A stretch of 64,000 nucleotides of DNA. Source: Spirosoma aerolatum (GTDB taxonomy: Bacteria > Bacteroidota > Bacteroidia > Cytophagales > Spirosomataceae). The translations under genes were made by a program, and so were the position numbers. Below, piece after piece: positions 48,499 to 56,884 of this stretch (the stretch's first letter is position 1; each line of letters begins with the position of its first letter). Under the pieces are notes generated by a model. That model was not told where the DNA came from and searched no databases. It saw nothing but the letters and a program-made list of their open reading frames with translations. Where the stretch lies: contig NZ_CP020104.1 in NCBI RefSeq assembly GCF_002056795.1, positions 1,933,001 through 1,997,000 of the forward strand, written 5' to 3'.

Positions 48499-48531
48499 TT
48501 TGCTTAATTAGCCCATTCACTGGACAATGAT

Positions 48532-48954
48532 ATGAGAAAGTTTTTTGCGGCTGGAGGATTCTGGCAGGAGGATGGCTTGGCGCTGGTACGAATCGCTGTA
48601 GGGTTACAACTGGTTTACCATGGATGGGAAGTCTTTAATCCAGCCCAGATGAAGGCCTATGCTGCCTGGGAGACCTTCAAACAATCGGCTTCTCCTTTAT
48701 TTATGGTTTATTTGGGCAAAGGCTCTGAATTGATTGCCGGAATTTTGCTTACACTAGGGCTTCTGACGAGAGTGGGATGTCTGATTACGATAGGTACCAT
48801 GCTATATATTACGTTTATTATAGGACACGGAAAATTCTGGTACGAAGATCAGCACCCGTTTCTGTTTGTAATGCTGGCGTTGGTATTTCTGGTTACTGGC
48901 GGGGGGAAATGGAGCGCTGATGCCCTGTTATTTGGAAAAGGTCAGCGTAATTAA
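48532..48954 (+). CDS. DoxX family membrane protein
   Basis: A 140-residue protein with four hydrophobic helices: LVRIAVGLQLVYHGWEVF, FMVYLGKGSELIAGILLTLG, VGCLITIGTMLYITFIIGHG, and FLFVMLALVFLVTGGG. The DoxX/DoxD fold is linked to thiosulfate:quinone oxidoreductase in archaea, but bacterial members are mostly uncharacterised. It stands alone after the groEL terminator and ends at the hairpin 49006-49034. Confidence 0.88.
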   Translation: MRKFFAAGGFWQEDGLALVRIAVGLQLVYHGWEVFNPAQMKAYAAWETFKQSASPLFMVYLGKGSELIAGILLTLGLLTRVGCLITIGTMLYITFIIGHGKFWYEDQHPFLFVMLALVFLVTGGGKWSADALLFGKGQRN

Positions 48955-49259
48955 ATAACGTGTAATCGGCCATTGATTTCTCTTTTAGTATATATAAAAA
49001 ACAAAAAAGCCAAGCGAGACTCTCTCTTGGCTTTCTGATTTACTCAACGTTATGAAAAACTTTTCTTTTCGACACAATTATAAAACAAAATTAGCAAAAA
49101 CAAATATACTTAGCTCAACTTTTTTTTTGCCATTTGTCTAGTTGCTTGATAATGAATCCAATAAATAAATTTTTTGAGCATTAATACTTGGCTATTAATA
49201 CTTATATTACTCAAAAAAAGTCATCGGCAAATGGATTAGCAAGACTAGCTCGCCCAGCC
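48955..49259. other. Convergent gap with two terminators
   Basis: A hairpin with arms 49006-49014 and 49026-49034 (AAAGCCAAG/CTTGGCTTT) ends doxX. A second, nested hairpin with TTTTTTGAG/CTCAAAAAA arms (49170-49178 and 49210-49218) and inner ATTAATA/TATTAAT arms fits a terminator for the leftward T9SS gene. The rest is AT-rich with no gene. Confidence 0.6.
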
Positions 49260-52200
49260 TTACTGGCTAATGATAAATCGTCTGGTCAGTTGCCATTTAA
49301 AACCAGCCTTTACTTGGATAACATAGATGCCATTCGGCAAGTTCGGTAAGCTCATGCGATGAATGGTTGATTTTTCAAGTGAAACGTTATCTGTATGAAC
49401 TTTCTGCCCCACTGTGTTGTAGACTTCCATCCTTAGAACAGTAGGCTCTGCAATAGACACATCAATGTCCAGATACTCCTTTGCCGGATTTGGAAATAGA
49501 GTGAGTGTGTTGTCAAAATCAGCTCCGATTCGTCCACTGTTCGTTGCGCAACCCACCGACTCTAGCTTCCAATACTGCACATAAGAGCCGCTGAATGTAT
49601 ATTGGATAACCATTCCGTCTTCGTCCTGATTGACTATATCCAGCAGCTTGTTAGAATGTACGGCTTTGAGCGTTGAATAACCATCGGAATTCGTTTGAAT
49701 GATCCACTTCTGGTGATTTGCGTTACTAGTGGTATCCTGAACGATAGTGGCCCGATCCTGTAAAGACCCACCTTTAACGGTAAGCACCTGGCCATTATGA
49801 ACAGCCGCCAGTTGATAGGCATTTGGGTCGTCGCCTGGGCGGAGTTCCCACTTTTGCCAGAGTTGATTGGCATACGTTTGCTGACGTACTACAGCTCCGC
49901 TGGCCGTTGCTCCATTTTCTACTGCCAGTACTTTCCCACTCACTCGATTGGTTACTTTATAGCAGAGCGTCGTTGAAGCTGGAGAGGCCATATTAGAGCA
50001 GCCAGTTGCTTCAATTTTCCAGTACTGTACATACGAGCCGCTAGCGGCATATTGAATAACCATTCCGCCGTCATTCTGATTGGCTATGTCCAGCAGCTTA
50101 TTAGAATGTACGGCTTTAAGCGTTGAATAGCCATCATTTCCTGTCTGAATAATCCATTTCTGATTAGCAGCAGTTGTCCGAATATTCTGAACGATGCCTG
50201 CCCAGTCTTGGGTTGACGCGTTTTCAACCGAAAGGGCTTGATTACTGTGCAAGGCGATGAGCTGATATGTATTCGATCCGAGGGATTGAAACTTCCATTT
50301 TTGCCAGGCTTGATCAGCAAAGAGTCGTTGTCGCACCGGAGCTCCGTCTGTAATTGCACCAGACTCGACTGCCAGCGCATTTCCACTAATTCGGTTCGTT
50401 AGTTTATAACATAAAGTGGGATCGAATTGGGATAGGGTGGAAGAGGCTACACCTGTGGTTATACTTACCTCAACACCCCTCGACCAGGTCGTATCTTTTC
50501 GTGTAAAGGCTCGAAAATAATAGGTTGTTTGTGGGCTTAAGTTCGTGATAATTGCTGAAGTGGTCATTCCTCGGTAAACAATTTTACCTCCTTCAAGGAC
50601 CGAACTGTTCCCCAGAAGGTCAGGGTTGGCGGTATAGTCGATTCCTGATGGACGGACGGAGAAACCATTGCCTGTTCGAACGGCAATCAGTACTTCATCG
50701 AAGGGCGCTATCGGAGCGGTCCAGGTCAGACTGGCGCTGGAGGGTCCTGACATAGTAGCTTTAAAATTCTGTACGGCAAGTGTAAACCAACCGCAATCCG
50801 GGTAAAGATTTACCGAATCACTAGCCGACAAACCTTCTTTATCCGTAACAGTAAGTTTTATAAGGTAAAAGGCTTCGGTATCGCAGCCAACCGGCGTGAG
50901 TGATATAGTCGGTGAAGCTTCGGTTATTGTCGATACAACCTGTTGTTGGTTATTACGTCGTAACATAACCTGCCATGTATACGTCAGAGTACTGACCGAT
51001 TCGTCGGTAATAGCGGCTTTTAATGGGTAATTGCTCGCTTTATTGGATGGAAAGGAACTGTTCGTAATTGGGCTCGTGATTTTTGCCGTTGGAGCTGCGT
51101 TTTTCAGCGCAATGATAAGTTGCTGTTCTGATGACAGACCTTCGGGATCAGTTACTGTCAAGTGGGCTGTAAAACTCTGCGTACCGGTTGACGAGAACGT
51201 ATGACTTGGATTGGCGAGTGTTGACGCACTGCCATCTCCGAAATTCCAGGTGTAAACTAAGGCATCGTCGTCGGGGTCCGTAGAATCATCCCCCTTGAAT
51301 TGTATGGTTAAAGGGCTAGTTCCGGTAAGTTTATCGACCGATATAACCGCTGATGGGGGGCGATTTGTTGCATATGTAATTTTGCGAATCTCCCCTGAAT
51401 TGATATTTGTAAAATAGAGAGCACCGTCCAGCGGATTGAATTCAATATCCACTATGCCATTCGTACCTCCCGTCGGGACAAATTCTTTAACCGAGGTGAT
51501 ATCACCTACTGTACCCAGGCTTGCCGCTTTTATCCAGTTGGCACCATAGTCGGCGAAGTAGTAACGATTACGATAGGTTGCCGGATATACGGTTCCTGAA
51601 TAATAAGTGCCCCCAGTCGAGCAGTTTCCGTTGAAAGGCTTTCCCGTTACGGGGGAGTCCGTTGCACCAATCAAGACCGTCGTGGTAGAGAAAGCGGTAA
51701 GCTTCGGTACACGAGCTATACTGGCTGCATGATTCCAGTCTAGGGCAGGTACACTATGCCTATAGCGACGCTGTAGGCTTGGCAACGGCAATCCACTACA
51801 GGGGTTTACAACCGTAGCAGTTTCTTCAGAGGCCTGTTTCAACAGGTCTGCAAAGGTTAGAAAAGGGTTGGCACAGGTGTTGGATGGATTCGGTTCGTCT
51901 TTGTTTTCGATCGTTTGGGCAGCCAGAGCATAAACACTATTTTCCAGAATTCCCTCATATATAGGCCAGCCGGCATTTTCACCCCCTTGCCGGATAATGT
52001 GCATTTCTTCCCAGTTGTTCCAGCCTACGTCACCTACGAGCAGAACACCGGGATTGCCGTCAACTGCTTTGGTACTTCCCGTGCCGGGTTGCAAACTCAT
52101 TCGGTAAGGATTTCGTAACCCTAACGTCCAGACGCGTGAAGCTGCTGAACGAGAATTTGCGGGAATATAGAAGGGATTGCCGGGTACGCCATCGCCTGTA

Positions 52201-52982
52201 TTGGGATCGAGACGCAGAATTTTGCCGCAGAGAGAGGTGGGCATCTGAGCCCGAAAAGCACCTACGTTTTCGTTTGCACGCAGAATCCCGTCATTAATGG
52301 CGGTTTGCCAATAAGTTTCTGACGAACTACCCAGATCGGCGCTGATATAACTGGCATTGTCGCCAGTTGACACGAGTAGTGTGCCATCATGGCCAAATAA
52401 AAGCGTACCCACTGCGTGCGATTCGTGTGTAAGTGGAATACCTGTCGATTGACTTTCCCCCAAAAGTACTTTGCGGCTGGTCAAATCGGCCAATAGCCCG
52501 TCATTGGTTGTGTTTACTTTGTACCGGCTGATCCGGCTAATGGTGGCATTGAAATACTCATCTTTGGTATCGCTATATGAAGACGTTCCAAAATGGAGTA
52601 GGTGATGACGGTCGACCACATAAAGCAGGTAGATCAGACCGTTGGTGGCAAAGTTTGGATCGAGGCACAGGCTTAACAGGCCAAAATCACGCCAGTTACC
52701 AACTTCTGGACTAATATCCAGCAGGGCTGTTGTTTGCTTAACATATTTCGTTCCGTTCCAGGTCGAAACCCAGACACGCCCTGCTTTATCCCAGACGAAA
52801 AGTTGTTTGGCATCGGCAGAGAAAACAGTGCCCATGGGCGTAGCATAGCCGCTCTGTACTAAGTTGTTGTGGAATCCTGCGGGGAGCTGAGCAAGCGATT
52901 CAGTTGCTTGGATAAGCAGACCTATAATCAAAGAAAAGGCGAATCGGCCAGACAGGCGATTGCCAATGAGGAAGGTAGTCAT
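49260..52982 (-). CDS. Secreted PQQ-type sugar dehydrogenase-like protein with PKD, FN3, two ricin-type lectin domains and T9SS type A sorting signal
   Basis: A 1240-residue exported protein. After a signal peptide near residues 10-32 comes a sorbosone/glucose dehydrogenase-type propeller (FGLLSLCLDPNFATNGLIYL, RVWTLGLRNPYRMSL, EEMHIIRQGGENAGWPIYEG). Then a PKD domain (YTWNFGDGSASTLANPSHTF), a second PKD-like domain, an FN3 domain (ASLTWTAPIAPFDEVLIAV), two ricin-B-type domains (each with QKW, ALHSNQALSV or AVHNGQVLTV, and AVHSNKLLDI), and the sorting tail LTLFPNPAKEYLDIDV to RRFIISQ. Likely a secreted enzyme that binds a glycan; the true substrate is unknown. Confidence 0.88.
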   Translation of the reverse strand: MTTFLIGNRLSGRFAFSLIIGLLIQATESLAQLPAGFHNNLVQSGYATPMGTVFSADAKQLFVWDKAGRVWVSTWNGTKYVKQTTALLDISPEVGNWRDFGLLSLCLDPNFATNGLIYLLYVVDRHHLLHFGTSSYSDTKDEYFNATISRISRYKVNTTNDGLLADLTSRKVLLGESQSTGIPLTHESHAVGTLLFGHDGTLLVSTGDNASYISADLGSSSETYWQTAINDGILRANENVGAFRAQMPTSLCGKILRLDPNTGDGVPGNPFYIPANSRSAASRVWTLGLRNPYRMSLQPGTGSTKAVDGNPGVLLVGDVGWNNWEEMHIIRQGGENAGWPIYEGILENSVYALAAQTIENKDEPNPSNTCANPFLTFADLLKQASEETATVVNPCSGLPLPSLQRRYRHSVPALDWNHAASIARVPKLTAFSTTTVLIGATDSPVTGKPFNGNCSTGGTYYSGTVYPATYRNRYYFADYGANWIKAASLGTVGDITSVKEFVPTGGTNGIVDIEFNPLDGALYFTNINSGEIRKITYATNRPPSAVISVDKLTGTSPLTIQFKGDDSTDPDDDALVYTWNFGDGSASTLANPSHTFSSTGTQSFTAHLTVTDPEGLSSEQQLIIALKNAAPTAKITSPITNSSFPSNKASNYPLKAAITDESVSTLTYTWQVMLRRNNQQQVVSTITEASPTISLTPVGCDTEAFYLIKLTVTDKEGLSASDSVNLYPDCGWFTLAVQNFKATMSGPSSASLTWTAPIAPFDEVLIAVRTGNGFSVRPSGIDYTANPDLLGNSSVLEGGKIVYRGMTTSAIITNLSPQTTYYFRAFTRKDTTWSRGVEVSITTGVASSTLSQFDPTLCYKLTNRISGNALAVESGAITDGAPVRQRLFADQAWQKWKFQSLGSNTYQLIALHSNQALSVENASTQDWAGIVQNIRTTAANQKWIIQTGNDGYSTLKAVHSNKLLDIANQNDGGMVIQYAASGSYVQYWKIEATGCSNMASPASTTLCYKVTNRVSGKVLAVENGATASGAVVRQQTYANQLWQKWELRPGDDPNAYQLAAVHNGQVLTVKGGSLQDRATIVQDTTSNANHQKWIIQTNSDGYSTLKAVHSNKLLDIVNQDEDGMVIQYTFSGSYVQYWKLESVGCATNSGRIGADFDNTLTLFPNPAKEYLDIDVSIAEPTVLRMEVYNTVGQKVHTDNVSLEKSTIHRMSLPNLPNGIYVIQVKAGFKWQLTRRFIISQ
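49555..50425 (-). repeat. Tandem duplication of ricin-type domain inside the T9SS protein
   Basis: Two copies of about 420 bp (near 50000-50425 and 49555-49972) encode similar proteins, including the shared AVHSNKLLDI and KWIIQT segments. Some stretches are nearly identical in DNA (for example TTAGAATGTACGGCTTT in both), which suggests a fairly recent duplication or gene conversion. Confidence 0.8.
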
Positions 52983-53072
52983 TCGTCAAATACAAATTCA
53001 CTTATGGGTATGGCAATGCAAACGACCCGCAACAGGCCATTAAACTACGTTTTACTAGGAATTTGAATCGTA

Positions 53073-53732
53073 TTACGTAAGCACCACGCCGTCGCGAATG
53101 GTTAATTTCCGGTCGGCAAGGTCAGCTAAATGTTCGTTGTGAGTAACGATGACGAAGGTTTGCCCGAATTCATCCCGCAGTTGGAAAAATAACTGATGTA
53201 GTTCTTCGGCATTCCGCGAATCGAGATTACCGCTGGGTTCGTCGGCAAAAACAATGGCTGGCTGATTAATTAAGGCCCTTGCTACGGCTACCCGTTGTTG
53301 CTCTCCACCCGACATTTGAGACGGGAAATGAGATTGCCGGTCACGAAGCCCTAATCGGCCCAGCAACTCATTGGCTCGTTCGCGCACCTGCTTTTCGTCT
53401 TTTCCGGCAATGAATCCGGGCAAGCAGACATTTTCGAGGGCGGTAAACTCAGGCAGAAGATTATTGAACTGAAAGACAAAGCCAATCCGCTCGTTCCTAA
53501 ACTGAGCCAGTTTGCGGTCATTCAGATTAAACACATTTTGCCCATCGAGGATGAGTTCGCCCGTGTCGGGTCGGTCGAGTGTACCAAGAATTTGCAGGAG
53601 GGTGGTTTTGCCAGCTCCCGATGCCCCTACTATCGAAACGATTTCGCCCGGCTCAATGCGTATATCTATTCCTTTCAGTACAGCCAGATTTTTATAGTTC
53701 CGGCGGATATTGGTGGTATGAAGAAGCGACAC
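53073..53732 (-). CDS. ABC transporter ATPase, LolD/MacB type
   Basis: A 219-residue nucleotide-binding subunit. Walker A is GASGAGKTT near residues 35-43, the Q-loop is [15 protein letters not shown], the signature [14 protein letters not shown], and Walker [13 protein letters not shown]. The length and [14 protein letters not shown] loop fit the LolD/MacB/FtsE group that powers lipoprotein release or efflux. No membrane subunit lies next to it in this window. The start is a GTG at 53732, just after the perfect inverted repeat; no ATG fits. Confidence 0.92.
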   Translation of the reverse strand: MSLLHTTNIRRNYKNLAVLKGIDIRIEPGEIVSIVGASGAGKTTLLQILGTLDRPDTGELILDGQNVFNLNDRKLAQFRNERIGFVFQFNNLLPEFTALENVCLPGFIAGKDEKQVRERANELLGRLGLRDRQSHFPSQMSGGEQQRVAVARALINQPAIVFADEPSGNLDSRNAEELHQLFFQLRDEFGQTFVIVTHNEHLADLADRKLTIRDGVVLT

Positions 53733-53735
53733 GAG

Positions 53736-53818
53736 GTTTTCAGTTTTCAGTTTTCGGTTTTCAGTTGGTGGTTATGCGCTCTTTTTGAACTGAAAACCGA
53801 AAACTGAAAACTGAAAAC
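53736..53818. repeat. Perfect 31-bp word-like inverted repeat between divergent genes
   Basis: Arms 53736-53766 and 53788-53818 are perfectly complementary, with a 21-nt loop. Each arm is four copies of GTTTTCAG or GTTTTCGG. It begins 4 bp from the lolD-like start and lies in the shared promoter region with sucC. A perfect DNA cruciform could form here. Confidence 0.88.
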
Positions 53819-53880
53819 TCTTTTTATTGTTAACTTGCCACGCAAAAATACGATTTCCAATCCTCCTTGTTGCAGTTGTC

Positions 53881-55098
53881 ATGAATATACACGAGTATCA
53901 GGGTAAAGAAATTCTCAAAAAATACGGTGTCCGCATCCAGGAAGGCATCGTTGCTGAGTCGCCCGAAAAAGCGGTGGAAGCCGCTAAGCAGATTATGGCG
54001 CAGACGAATTCCAAGTTTGTCGTCGTAAAATCGCAGATCCACGCAGGTGGACGTGGTAAGGGCAAAGTTGTCGGCAGCGAACAGCGTGGGGTAGCCTTAG
54101 CGAAATCGGTCGATGAGGTACGCGACATTGCCAAAAATCTCATTGGTAATGTACTCGTTACGCACCAAACCGGACCTGAAGGGAAAAAAGTAAATAAGGT
54201 TCTGGTGGCACAGGATGTCTTCTATCCAGGAGCGTCGGAGCCGAAAGAAATGTACATCAGCATCCTGCTCGATCGGAGCAAAGCCTGCAACGTGATCATG
54301 GCCAGTACCGAAGGTGGAATGGACATTGAAGAAGTGGCTGAGAAAACTCCCGAGAAAATCGTGAAAGAGTGGATCGACCCAGCTGTTGGTTTACAGCCGT
54401 TCCAGGCACGAAAAGTAGCGTTTGGCTTGGGTTTGTCGGGGGAGGCCTTCAAAGAGATGGTCAAATTCGTGACCTCGCTCTACAAGGCGTATGTCGATAC
54501 CGACGCATCGATGTTTGAAATCAACCCCGTTCTGAAAACATCGGATAATAAGATTCTGGCTGTCGATGCAAAGGTTAATCTGGACGATAACGCACTGTAT
54601 CGCCATCCCGATTTGGCTAATCTGCGTGACATCACCGAAGAGGACCCGCTCGAAGTAGAAGCCTCAGCCAATGACCTGAACTATGTGAAACTCGACGGTA
54701 ACGTAGGTTGTATGGTAAATGGCGCAGGGCTGGCTATGGCAACGATGGACATCATTAAATTATCGGGTGGTGAGCCTGCCAACTTCCTGGACGTAGGCGG
54801 TGGCGCCAATGCTAAAACGGTGGAAGCCGGTTTCCGAATCATCTTGAAAGATCCGAATGTGAAAGCTATTCTGATCAATATCTTTGGCGGTATCGTTCGC
54901 TGCGACCGTGTAGCAACGGGTGTGGTAGAAGCTTACAAAGCGATTGGCGATATTCCTGTCCCCATTATTGTTCGGTTGCAGGGAACTAACGCGGCCGAAG
55001 GTGCTAAAATTATTGATGAGTCTGGCCTGAAAGTGCAATCGGCTGTAGAGTTGAAAGAAGCCGCCGAGAAAGTTCGGCAGGTTGTTTCGGCACTGTAA
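53881..55098 (+). CDS. sucC: Succinyl-CoA ligase (ADP-forming), beta subunit
   Basis: TCA-cycle enzyme subunit that converts succinyl-CoA to succinate with ATP formation. The 405-residue protein starts MNIHEYQGKEILKKYGV, has the ATP-grasp domain with SQIHAGGRGKGKVVG, a central GLSGEAFKEMV segment, and the CoA-ligase C-domain with NFLDVGGGANAKTVEAGFRI and NIFGGIVRCDRVA. It is alone here without sucD. The ATG at 53881 is chosen; the open frame upstream runs into noncoding DNA. Confidence 0.96.
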   Translation: MNIHEYQGKEILKKYGVRIQEGIVAESPEKAVEAAKQIMAQTNSKFVVVKSQIHAGGRGKGKVVGSEQRGVALAKSVDEVRDIAKNLIGNVLVTHQTGPEGKKVNKVLVAQDVFYPGASEPKEMYISILLDRSKACNVIMASTEGGMDIEEVAEKTPEKIVKEWIDPAVGLQPFQARKVAFGLGLSGEAFKEMVKFVTSLYKAYVDTDASMFEINPVLKTSDNKILAVDAKVNLDDNALYRHPDLANLRDITEEDPLEVEASANDLNYVKLDGNVGCMVNGAGLAMATMDIIKLSGGEPANFLDVGGGANAKTVEAGFRIILKDPNVKAILINIFGGIVRCDRVATGVVEAYKAIGDIPVPIIVRLQGTNAAEGAKIIDESGLKVQSAVELKEAAEKVRQVVSAL

Positions 55099-55119
55099 GA
55101 TTCATTGTATAAAACGTCC

Positions 55120-55159
55120 AAACAGAAAAGCCGGAGTTTGTGCTCCGGCTTTTCTGTTT
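55120..55159. terminator. Bidirectional intrinsic terminator after sucC
   Basis: Perfect 17-bp arms 55120-55136 and 55143-55159 with loop TTTGTG. It lies between converging sucC and the M48 peptidase gene. Confidence 0.85.
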
Positions 55160-55177
55160 ATGTTTGATGGTTGTTGG

Positions 55178-56011
55178 CTAGCGACGGGCGCTGGCATAAA
55201 ACTTCTGAGCCTCGGGCAATAATTTTTGCAGATCTGCAATCCGACGTGAATCGGAAGGGTGATCAGAGAAAAATTCGGCCGGAGCTTTTCCGCCACTGGC
55301 CTTAGCCATGCGCTGCCAGAATGTAATGGCTTCTGCCGGGTTGTAACCCGCCATCGACATAAAAATCAATCCCAGGTGGTCAGCCTCTGACTCCTGATTG
55401 CGGCTATGCGGAAGACCACGGCCATACTGATAAGCCAAAGGCCCCACTACACCAAATGCCTGCTGAAACAGCGCTTGTGTTTGTGGGCTTCTGGCAGAGG
55501 TGGCAATTCCGGTAGCTACCTGGCCAGCCTGCAACAGACCGTTGGCAATCAGTCCTTCACTCATCCGTTCGTTTCCGTGTTCGGCTATGGCGTGAGATAC
55601 TTCGTGGCCTAGTACAGTAGCCAAACCTGCTTCATTCTGTGTATATGGTAAAATGCCTGAATACACAACAATCTTACCGCCGGGCATACACCAGGCATTA
55701 ACCTGGCTACTTTGTACCAGATGGTATTCCCACTGAAAACCTTCGAGTCGCTTTGAATAGCCGTTGCTGTTCATATAGCTCTCCACAGCCTGACGAATAC
55801 GGTTACCTACACGGGTTACCATTTCGGCATCATTGTTTGAGGTAGGAACCACTCGGCTCGTGTCCAGAAACGCTTTATACTGCGTGAAGCTCATCGCCAG
55901 CATATCGCTGGGAGGAACCAGAATCAATTGCTTTCGCCCGGTTAACGGTACTTTTTCGCAGGCCGCAACCGCGAAAGCAAGCGATAGCATAAGAATCAAT
56001 ACTTTTTTCAT
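55178..56011 (-). CDS. M48 family zinc metallopeptidase lipoprotein (LoiP/BepA-like)
   Basis: A 277-residue periplasmic lipoprotein. The signal MKKVLILMLSLAFAVAAC ends in a lipobox with Cys18, followed by the PLTGRKQLILVP segment common in this family. The zinc site is HEVSHAIAEHGNERM near residue 130 (HExxH), with the third ligand region SEADHLGLIFMSMAGYNP about 60-70 residues on. Such proteases act in outer membrane protein quality control. The ATG at 56011 is chosen over 56038. Confidence 0.92.
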   Translation of the reverse strand: MKKVLILMLSLAFAVAACEKVPLTGRKQLILVPPSDMLAMSFTQYKAFLDTSRVVPTSNNDAEMVTRVGNRIRQAVESYMNSNGYSKRLEGFQWEYHLVQSSQVNAWCMPGGKIVVYSGILPYTQNEAGLATVLGHEVSHAIAEHGNERMSEGLIANGLLQAGQVATGIATSARSPQTQALFQQAFGVVGPLAYQYGRGLPHSRNQESEADHLGLIFMSMAGYNPAEAITFWQRMAKASGGKAPAEFFSDHPSDSRRIADLQKLLPEAQKFYASARR

Positions 56012-56193
56012 TTGTGTGTGTTTAATGGTAGATGACATTCTGACGTAATAAGACTGGTAAGGTACTGGAATTGTTCAAATTTTCTGCCCATTCATGTGGT
56101 CTACCCCTCTTTAGTCGTTAGATTTGCGATATTCTTCTTGGTTTAAACCTACTGCGGCCGGGCGGTCTATTTTTGCTCTGCGTCCGCATTTTT

Positions 56194-56210
56194 GCGGGCC
56201 GGATGCCCGC
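56194..56210. repeat. Short GCGGGC hairpin before the FAH-fold gene
   Basis: GCGGGC and GCCCGC arms (56194-56199 and 56205-56210) around CGGAT, 9 bp upstream of the ATG. The GTCCGC word also occurs in the repeat 13652-13740. It may be a small relative of that element. Confidence 0.4.
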
Positions 56211-56219
56211 GTTACGTCT

Positions 56220-56831
56220 ATGAAAATTATCTGCGTTGGTCGTAATTACGCCGAACACATTAAGGAACTCAATAACGAGCGTCCTGACGATCCGGTTATT
56301 TTTATGAAGCCCGAAACGGCTATTCCTTTGAAAAATGAGCCGTTTTTCTACCCTGAATTTTCCAGCGATGTTCATCATGAAGTAGAAATTCTGGTAAAGA
56401 TTAACCGGGTAGGTAAAAACATCGACGAAAAATTCGCGCATAAGTATTACGACGAAATAGGCATCGGTATCGATTTTACGGCTCGTGATGTACAGAGTAA
56501 ATTGAAGGCGAAAGGGCTTCCCTGGGAGTTAGCCAAGGGCTTTAATGGCTCGGCACCTATTTCCGGATTTGTACCCAAAGCCAACTACCCGGATTTACAA
56601 AACCTTAATTTCCGGTTAGACATCAACGGCGAAACGCGTCAACAAGGCAATACCAGCCTGATGTTGTACAAAATTGATTACCTGATTTCGTTCGTATCCC
56701 GGTATTTCCTGCTGCAGCAGGGTGACATACTGTTTACGGGTACGCCCCATGGCGTAGGCCCCGTACAAGTCGGTGATCGACTAACGGCCTATATTGAAGA
56801 CAAACCTATGCTAACGTTCGACGTTAAGTAG
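56220..56831 (+). CDS. Fumarylacetoacetate hydrolase (FAH)-fold family protein
   Basis: A 203-residue enzyme of the FAH superfamily, which includes hydrolases and decarboxylases of short beta-keto or acyl-pyruvate acids. It opens MKIICVGRNYAEHIKELN and has the metal ligand region VHHEVEILVKIN, YDEIGIGIDFTARDVQ, and the C-terminal GDILFTGTPHGVGPVQVGD. The specific substrate is not determined; acylpyruvate hydrolase or oxaloacetate decarboxylase are both possible. The ATG at 56220 gives the normal family start. Confidence 0.9.
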   Translation: MKIICVGRNYAEHIKELNNERPDDPVIFMKPETAIPLKNEPFFYPEFSSDVHHEVEILVKINRVGKNIDEKFAHKYYDEIGIGIDFTARDVQSKLKAKGLPWELAKGFNGSAPISGFVPKANYPDLQNLNFRLDINGETRQQGNTSLMLYKIDYLISFVSRYFLLQQGDILFTGTPHGVGPVQVGDRLTAYIEDKPMLTFDVK

Positions 56832-56884
56832 TTCAGTTTGGCGAACCGGTTCGGATTTCGGTTCGCTATCAACTTTACATTCTT

